Source: Azospirillaceae bacterium
Lineage (GTDB): Bacteria; Pseudomonadota; Alphaproteobacteria; Azospirillales; Azospirillaceae
Direction of reading: 5' to 3'
Assembly (NCBI GenBank): GCA_035645145.1
Contig: DASQNC010000011.1
Coordinates: 26,756 to 90,755, forward strand
Length of the DNA stretch: 64,000 nucleotides
This document shows positions 58,305 to 64,000 of the stretch, piece after piece; position 1 is the stretch's first letter; the number at the start of each line of letters is the position of its first letter. Both the position numbers and the translations under genes were made by a program. Under the pieces are notes generated by a model that worked only from the letters and a program-made list of their open reading frames with translations, was not told where the DNA came from and searched no databases.

Positions 58305-59444
58305 TCAGGCCGCCAGCGGGCGGGCGCAGGCGTCGGCCAGGGCGGCCACCACGCGTTTCGCCTGGTCGTCCGTCAGCTGGCCGAACATGGGAAGGCTCAA
58401 CACCTCCAGCGCCGCCCGTTCGGTGTTGGGCAGCCCGCCGGGGCCGAGCGCGATCCGGCCCTGGTAGGCGGGTTGCAGGTGCACCGGCACGGGATAATGC
58501 ACGTTGGTCATCACACCCTGCTCGCGCAGGGCCGCCTTCAGCGCGTCCCGCCGGGGATGGCGGATTGCGTACTGGTGGAAGACGTGGGTCGTGCCCGGGC
58601 GGCGCCATGGCCGCTCCACGGGCTGTTCGGCGAGTCCGGCGTCGTACACCGCGGCGATCGCCTGCCGCCGCGCGTTCTCGGCCGGCAGCCGTTGCAGCTT
58701 CACCCGCAGGATGGCGGCCTGCAACTCGTCCAGCCGCGTGTTCTGGCCGGGGATGTCGCTGATGTAGCGCTCCTTCCAGCCGTATTCCCGGAGCGCCTTC
58801 ATCTTCGCGGCAAGCCCGGCATCCGGGGTGGTGATGATGCCGCCGTCGCCGAGCGCCCCCAGGTTCTTGGTCGGGTACAGGCTGAAGGCCGCGATGTCGC
58901 CGTGATTGCCCACGGCCTTCCCGTTCCAAACCGCGCCGTGCGCCTGCGAACAATCCTCGATGACGGGGATGCCGCGCCCGCGGGCGATGTCCAGGATCGG
59001 CCCCAGATCGGCCGGCTGGCCGTAGAGGTGGACGGGGATGATGGCCTTCACAGGCGCCGCGGGCCGTTCCAGCGCCGCCTGGAGCGCGCCGGGGTCCATG
59101 GTGTGGCCCTGGTCGATGTCCACGACGATCGGCGTGGCGCCGACCAGCTCCACGGCCGCCACCGTCGCCACCGCCGTGTGCGCGACCGTCACCACGCCGT
59201 CGCCGGGGCCCACGCCCAGGGCTCGCAACGCCACCACCAGGGCGTCGGTCCCGTTGGCCACACCCACCCCGTGCTGGCCGGGGCCGACGAAGGCGGCGAA
59301 CTCCGCCTCGAACGCCTCCACCTCCTTGCCCAGGATGAACCAGCCGCTGTCGAGCACGCGCTGGATGGCGGCGTCGATTTCGGCTTTGGCGGCGAGATAG
59401 CCGGCGCGGGGGTCGGTCTGCGGAATGGGCGCGTTCACGGTCAT
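58305..59444 (-). CDS. DegT/DnrJ/EryC1 sugar aminotransferase
   Basis: PLP-dependent nucleotide-sugar aminotransferase, 379 aa. VANGTDALVVALRALGVGPG, VAHTAVATVAAVELVGATP, and the PLP lysine in LYPTKNLGALGDGG are family motifs. The HTAVATVAA stretch resembles dTDP-3-keto-sugar transaminases (FdtB/QdtB, DesV/TylB). With RfbB nearby, formation of a dTDP-amino-dideoxy sugar is likely; the isomerase that would make the 3-keto substrate is not seen. Confidence 0.85.
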   Translation of the reverse strand: MTVNAPIPQTDPRAGYLAAKAEIDAAIQRVLDSGWFILGKEVEAFEAEFAAFVGPGQHGVGVANGTDALVVALRALGVGPGDGVVTVAHTAVATVAAVELVGATPIVVDIDQGHTMDPGALQAALERPAAPVKAIIPVHLYGQPADLGPILDIARGRGIPVIEDCSQAHGAVWNGKAVGNHGDIAAFSLYPTKNLGALGDGGIITTPDAGLAAKMKALREYGWKERYISDIPGQNTRLDELQAAILRVKLQRLPAENARRQAIAAVYDAGLAEQPVERPWRRPGTTHVFHQYAIRHPRRDALKAALREQGVMTNVHYPVPVHLQPAYQGRIALGPGGLPNTERAALEVLSLPMFGQLTDDQAKRVVAALADACARPLAA

Positions 59445-59492
59445 GGCATCGGTCCCGAAAGGCGGGTCGGAGGCGTGCTCGAAGGCACGCGG

Positions 59493-60521
59493 TCAGAGAT
59501 ACTTGGGCAGGGTTTCGCGGTAGTAGGCCAGCGTTTCCGCCAGGCCCTGCTCCAGCGGGGTGCGCGGAGCCCATCCGACGGCCTGCCGGAACATCGTGTC
59601 GTCGGCGTAGTAGTCGCCGATGTCGATGCGCTTGCGGTCCGCGGGGAACTCCTTGATCTCGTAGGACCCGCCGCCGTTGGCGCGGATCAGCGCGTCGGCC
59701 AGTTCGGCGAGCGTCACCACGCTGTCCCCGCCGATGTTGTAGATCTTGCCGTCGGTCTCGGGGGACTCGGCCGCCAGCAGCAACGCCTCGGCGCAATCCT
59801 CGCCATAGGTGAAGTCGCGCTTCTGCTCCCCGCCCCAGACCTCGAACGGCTTGCCCTCGACCAGCAGCTTGATCCACACACCCAGGAAGGTCTGCCGGGC
59901 GTCCTTGACCCGCATGCGCGGCCCGTAGGTGTTGGTCAGGCGCAGCGCGCAGGCCTTGAGGCCGTACACGTTGTTGTAGAGGACGTGGTACCACTCGCCG
60001 GCCATCTTGTTGACGCCGTTGACGTCGGTCGGCCGCAGCAGGTGCCGTTCGTCCACCGGCAGATAGTCGGGCTTGCCGTAGATCTGCCGGGTGGAGGCGT
60101 AGACGATCTTCACCTGGGGCGCCACCTGCCGGCAGACCTCCAGCAGGCGCAATTGGGCGGTGCAGTTGATCTCGAGGTCCGTGAACGGGTCGCGCATGCT
60201 GTCCATGTGCGACGTCTGTCCGGCGAGATTGAAGATCACCTCGCGGTCCTGGACCAGGTGGCGCATGCTGTGCGGATCCCGGATATCCGAGATGTTCACC
60301 CGCACCCGGCCACCGGACCGGCGTTCCAGGTCCGCGACGTTCGCCGGGTTGCCGCCGTATTCCGGGACCAGGCTGTCCACCAGCACCACGTCGGCGCCGT
60401 ATTCGGCCAGGCGATGGGCGAGGGTGGAGCCGATGAAGCCGAGGCCACCGGTGATGAGCGCCCGGCGGCCGGACCAGTGGGCGGGGTCCGGCGCGGCCGG
60501 ACGGAGCGGATCAACGGGCAT
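59493..60521 (-). CDS. NAD-dependent epimerase/dehydratase with non-canonical YxxxK
   Basis: Extended SDR, 342 aa. The cofactor motif is TGGLGFIGSTLAHRLAE and the central strand FNLAGQTSHM. The usual YxxxK site reads NGVNK (Asn168 to Lys172), so the catalytic tyrosine is missing, whereas KIVYASTRQIYG and RLTNTYGPRMRV are normal. It probably acts on a nucleotide sugar from the same cluster, or has been repurposed. It is 48 bp upstream of the aminotransferase on the same strand. Confidence 0.8.
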   Translation of the reverse strand: MPVDPLRPAAPDPAHWSGRRALITGGLGFIGSTLAHRLAEYGADVVLVDSLVPEYGGNPANVADLERRSGGRVRVNISDIRDPHSMRHLVQDREVIFNLAGQTSHMDSMRDPFTDLEINCTAQLRLLEVCRQVAPQVKIVYASTRQIYGKPDYLPVDERHLLRPTDVNGVNKMAGEWYHVLYNNVYGLKACALRLTNTYGPRMRVKDARQTFLGVWIKLLVEGKPFEVWGGEQKRDFTYGEDCAEALLLAAESPETDGKIYNIGGDSVVTLAELADALIRANGGGSYEIKEFPADRKRIDIGDYYADDTMFRQAVGWAPRTPLEQGLAETLAYYRETLPKYL

Positions 60522-60897
60522 TCTGCGTTCGTTCCCAGGGTTTCTGTTGGTCGGGCTGCTGTTCGTCGGGCTTTCGGGTGTCGGATGGGCTGTCGCTCAG
60601 GTCGTACACGTCCCCGGGAAACAAGGTGGTTGGGAACTGATCAATACGAAGGATAACCGGCGACCGCGGGTTGCGCCACGCGGGTGAGGAACGGTCGCGG
60701 GTTGGTCCGGACCGGCGCGGCCACCCGTCCGGTCCATGCCGGATCCCAAGGATTGTTCGCGGGTTGTTTCGCCTTCGGATCGCTCGGGTGCATGCCGCCT
60801 CGGCAAGGGTCCGGTTGCAATGGCAAAAGGCGCGCTCGCCGAAACGAACGCGCCCCGCCCGCCCCTTATTCCAGGGGACATCCCTGTTCCTGGCCGG
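60522..60897. other. 376-bp gap between the epimerase and rfbB
   Basis: Apart from the possible peptide at 60547, this stretch must contain the epimerase promoter (minus strand, near 60530-60700) and the rfbB 3' end. Direct repeats of GCGGGTTG-like sequence occur (about 60667, 60709, 60761). No RNA gene is recognised. Confidence 0.35.
60547..60687 (+). CDS. possible short secreted peptide, TTG start
   Basis: A 46-codon frame in the gap between two divergently oriented sugar genes. From TTG 60547 it encodes a signal-like hydrophobic stretch (VGLLFVGLSGVGWAVAQ) followed by a basic, polar tail (VVHVPGKQGGWELINTKDNR). The hydrophobicity pattern is suggestive; the start codon and ribosome binding site (CCAGGG) are weak. 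No family recognised. Confidence 0.3.
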   Translation: MVGLLFVGLSGVGWAVAQVVHVPGKQGGWELINTKDNRRPRVAPRG

Positions 60898-61998
60898 TCA
60901 ATGCGCCGGGACCAGTGTCTTCTCCCGCAGCCCCAGCCGTCCGCCGTCGTACGTGGCGGCCAGGATGGGTTCCCACCAGGCCCGGTTGTTCAGGAACCAG
61001 CGCACGGTGTCGCCCAGGCCGGTCTCGAACGTCCGCGATCCCGACCAGCCCAGTTCGTTCCGCGCCTTGGCGCAGTCCGTGGCGTAGCGGAAGTCGTGGC
61101 CCGGACGGTCGGTGACGAAGGTGATCTGGTCGGCGTAGGGTTTGCCGTCCGCTCGCGGCGCCATCTGGTCGAGGAAGCCGCAGATGGTCAGCACGGTGTC
61201 GATGTTGGCGCGTTCGGCCTCGCCGCCGATGCAATAGCTCTCGCCCGGCCGGCCCTTGGCGAGCACGGCCTCGAAGGCGGCGCAGCTGTCCTCGACATGG
61301 ATCCAGTCCCGGACGTTCGTGCCGTCACCGTAGATCGGCAGCGGCTTTCCCGTGATGGCCCGCACCGTGGTCAGGGCGACCAGCTTCTCGGGGAATTGGT
61401 ACGGCCCGTAGTTGTTCGAGCAGTTCGTCAGCAGGACCGGCAGGCCGTAGGTCAGGTGGAACGACCGCACGAGGTGGTCGGACGCCGCCTTGGACGCCGC
61501 ATAGGGCGAACGCGGGTTGTAGGCCGACGTCTCGGTGAAGAAGCCGTCGTCGTCCAGCGATCCGAAGACCTCGTCGGTGGAGATGTGCAGGAACCGGAAT
61601 TCCCGCTGTTCGGCCTTGTCCAGGCCCTCCCAGTAGGCCAGCGTCGCCGCGAGCAGGTTTCCGGTCCCGGCGACGTTGGTCTGGATGAAGGGGGTCGCAT
61701 CGTTGATCGACCGGTCGACGTGGCTTTCGGCCGCGAAGTGCACGATGGCGCGGGGCCTCACCTCGGCGACCAGGCGCTTCAGCAGGTCGGCGTCGCGGAT
61801 GTCGCCGTGGACGAACCGGTGCAGCGGGTGGTCGAGCAGGCCGGGCAGGCGGGTCTTGGTGCCGGCATAGGTCAGGGCGTCGAGGTTGACGACGCGGTGC
61901 CCGGCGGCAACCGCCCGCCGGACGAAGCACGAGCCGATAAAGCCTGCGCCGCCGGTCACAAGGAGCGGCGCATTCCGATGGGCGAAGGCGAGGACCAT
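60898..61998 (-). CDS. rfbB: dTDP-glucose 4,6-dehydratase
   Basis: Makes dTDP-4-keto-6-deoxyglucose, the branch point to rhamnose and amino-dideoxy sugars. It is 366 aa: VTGGAGFIGSCFVRRAVA, HFAAESHVDRSI, STDEVFGSL (catalytic Thr-Asp-Glu near 141-143), YAASK at 166-170 and NNYGPYQFPEKLVAL. rfbA, rfbC and rfbD are not in the window. Its start is 272 bp from coxB, divergent. Confidence 0.93.
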   Translation of the reverse strand: MVLAFAHRNAPLLVTGGAGFIGSCFVRRAVAAGHRVVNLDALTYAGTKTRLPGLLDHPLHRFVHGDIRDADLLKRLVAEVRPRAIVHFAAESHVDRSINDATPFIQTNVAGTGNLLAATLAYWEGLDKAEQREFRFLHISTDEVFGSLDDDGFFTETSAYNPRSPYAASKAASDHLVRSFHLTYGLPVLLTNCSNNYGPYQFPEKLVALTTVRAITGKPLPIYGDGTNVRDWIHVEDSCAAFEAVLAKGRPGESYCIGGEAERANIDTVLTICGFLDQMAPRADGKPYADQITFVTDRPGHDFRYATDCAKARNELGWSGSRTFETGLGDTVRWFLNNRAWWEPILAATYDGGRLGLREKTLVPAH

Positions 61999-62270
61999 GG
62001 AAGTTCTTATCCAGTTCGGCCGGAGTGTTTAGCCCGGTCGGGCCTGTGACGCCCAGGACGGACGCCGTTCGGGATCAGTGAACGCAAGGCGTGGTAAATT
62101 ATTCCTTGCGAACAGGTGCGATTTTTGGCGCCCCCGCACGTATCTGACAAGTCCGCCGGTGTTCCCCCGATGGCGCCCTGGAATCCGCCGGTGACGCCCG
62201 CAGGGACAGGCAACTCCTGACGCGGTGCCGTGTTGGAAGCACTACAGCCTTTCCGGGGAGGCCGTTTGTG

Positions 62271-63137
62271 ATGCGCCGCGCCTTCGTGTTGATCCTTTCC
62301 TGCGGCCTGTTGCTTGCGGCCGCCGCGGCCTCGGCGCAGGTCAACGAACAGGCGATCGGACGCCCGCACGAGTGGCAGGTCTGGCACCAGCCGGCCCCCG
62401 TCCCGCTTGCCGCGCAGCTTTTCGAGTTCCACGCGCTGGTCTTCTGGCTGATGGTCGGGATCTGCGTCTTCGTCGTCGGCCTGCTGGCCTATGTCATGTT
62501 CCGGTTCAGCGAAAGCCGGCATCCCGTGCCGTCGCGCACCACCCACCACACCCTGATCGAAGTGGTCTGGACGGTGGTGCCGGTTCTGATCCTGGTGGTG
62601 ATCGCGATCCCGTCCTTCCGCCTGCTGTACGTGCAGGACCGGCCGCCGGCTTCCGATGACGTGGTGAACGTCAAGATCGTCGGGCACCAGTGGTACTGGG
62701 AATACATTTTCCCCGACCACGACGACCTGAGCTTCAGCAGCTACATGATCCCGGAGCAGGAGATCAAACCCGGGCAGATGCGGCTGATGGAGGTGGACAA
62801 CCGGCTGGTCCTGCCGGTCGGCCGCGAAATCCGCATCCTGGTCACGGCCGCCGATGTCGGCCATGCGTGGTCGGTCCCGGCGTTCGGGTTGAAACGCGAC
62901 GCCTGGCCGGGCCGGATCCAGGAGCAGGTGTTCCGCATCGAACAGCCCGGCCTCTACTACGGCCAGTGCTACGAAATCTGCGGCATCAACCACGCCTACA
63001 TGCCGATCGCGGTCGAAGCCGTGCCGCCGGCCGAATTCGAAGCCTGGATCCGGCAGAAGCGGGAAGGGGGTGGGCAGGCGTCGGCCACCCCGCCGCCCGC
63101 CCTGCCGTCCGTGCAGCTTGCCGCCGCCGACCGCTGA
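62271..63137 (+). CDS. coxB: cytochrome c oxidase subunit II
   Basis: Membrane subunit that accepts electrons from cytochrome c through the CuA centre. It is 288 aa: signal peptide (FVLILSCGLLLAAAAASAQ), two membrane helices (about 45-70 and 90-110), the aromatic patch GHQWYWEYIF and the CuA motif QCYEICGINHAYMPI with both cysteines, His and Met; the other histidine is in DVGHAWSVP. The C-terminal tail of about 30 residues is Pro/Ala-rich and lacks a cytochrome c domain. GGGGAGG precedes ATG 62271 (a GTG is 3 bp upstream). Confidence 0.95.
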   Translation: MRRAFVLILSCGLLLAAAAASAQVNEQAIGRPHEWQVWHQPAPVPLAAQLFEFHALVFWLMVGICVFVVGLLAYVMFRFSESRHPVPSRTTHHTLIEVVWTVVPVLILVVIAIPSFRLLYVQDRPPASDDVVNVKIVGHQWYWEYIFPDHDDLSFSSYMIPEQEIKPGQMRLMEVDNRLVLPVGREIRILVTAADVGHAWSVPAFGLKRDAWPGRIQEQVFRIEQPGLYYGQCYEICGINHAYMPIAVEAVPPAEFEAWIRQKREGGGQASATPPPALPSVQLAAADR

Positions 63138-63178
63138 ACCGCCACGCCCGGCCGTCCCATCCGGCGGCACGGCGGTAG

Positions 63179-64000
<822 letters not shown>

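Noticed and set aside
57109..59994. A 961-codon minus-strand frame across the flippase, PAP2 and aminotransferase genes
   Set aside because: Low-complexity Arg/Pro/Gly translation in the wrong frame of the aminotransferase and opposite PAP2.

Overview
The window is GC-rich, densely packed alphaproteobacterial chromosome: about 60 protein genes, no rRNA, tRNA or CRISPR array that I can recognise, and no insertion sequence or prophage. It is cut at both ends: topA is truncated at position 1 and a cytochrome c oxidase subunit I gene runs off position 64000.

The two parts do not look alike. Positions 1 to about 20.3-20.9 kb look Methylobacterium/Microvirga-like (Hyphomicrobiales): two large imperfect palindromic intergenic repeats (CCTCATCCTGAGG and AGCGTCATCCCGG types) and CTC and CTG leucine codons used about equally. 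From rsmB (20893) to the end the content resembles Azospirillum-type Rhodospirillales: CTG leads CTC by about four to one or more and no such repeats are seen. The switch falls in or just after guaB. It is either an assembly chimera joined through conserved guaB or a real recombination boundary. Both lineage assignments are inference from style, not from a search.

Left part: topA; an AidB-type acyl-CoA dehydrogenase; pyrB with a catalytically degenerate dihydroorotase homologue, plsY and dprA; an AEC-family carrier; arfB; the EF-P system (epmB-epmA divergent from efp); an aminotransferase; a Ppx/GppA phosphatase coupled to rlmE; an L-arabinose/D-galactose 1-dehydrogenase homologue; a Tat-exported dienelactone hydrolase homologue; an MFS exporter; guaB.

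Right part: rsmB, two tandem GNAT acetyltransferases and guaA; a glutathione transferase; tryptophan 2,3-dioxygenase; a baeRF-type protein; a helix-turn-helix protein with 15-bp repeats; an amidase-hydrolase pair; azlCD; an outer-membrane-like protein; two orphan LuxR-type response regulators; an M20 amidohydrolase; a CheZ-like phosphatase; rsmI; an RND efflux pump; an acyl-CoA dehydrogenase beside a DapB homologue lacking the catalytic histidines; a double-length dCTP deaminase whose upstream region holds a 32-bp perfect palindrome and a DnaA-box cluster; an SDR/phosphotransferase pair; a surface-sugar region (membrane glycosyltransferase-like protein, methyltransferase, ArnC-like transferase, SMR-type flippase, PAP2 phosphatase, sugar aminotransferase, atypical epimerase, RfbB); and coxBA.

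I did not find an obviously new defence or mobile system. The strongest leads are the compositional switch at guaB, the DnaA-box and palindrome region upstream of the dCTP deaminase gene, the histidine-less DapB paralogue, and the sugar-decoration cluster with an epimerase lacking the usual catalytic tyrosine.
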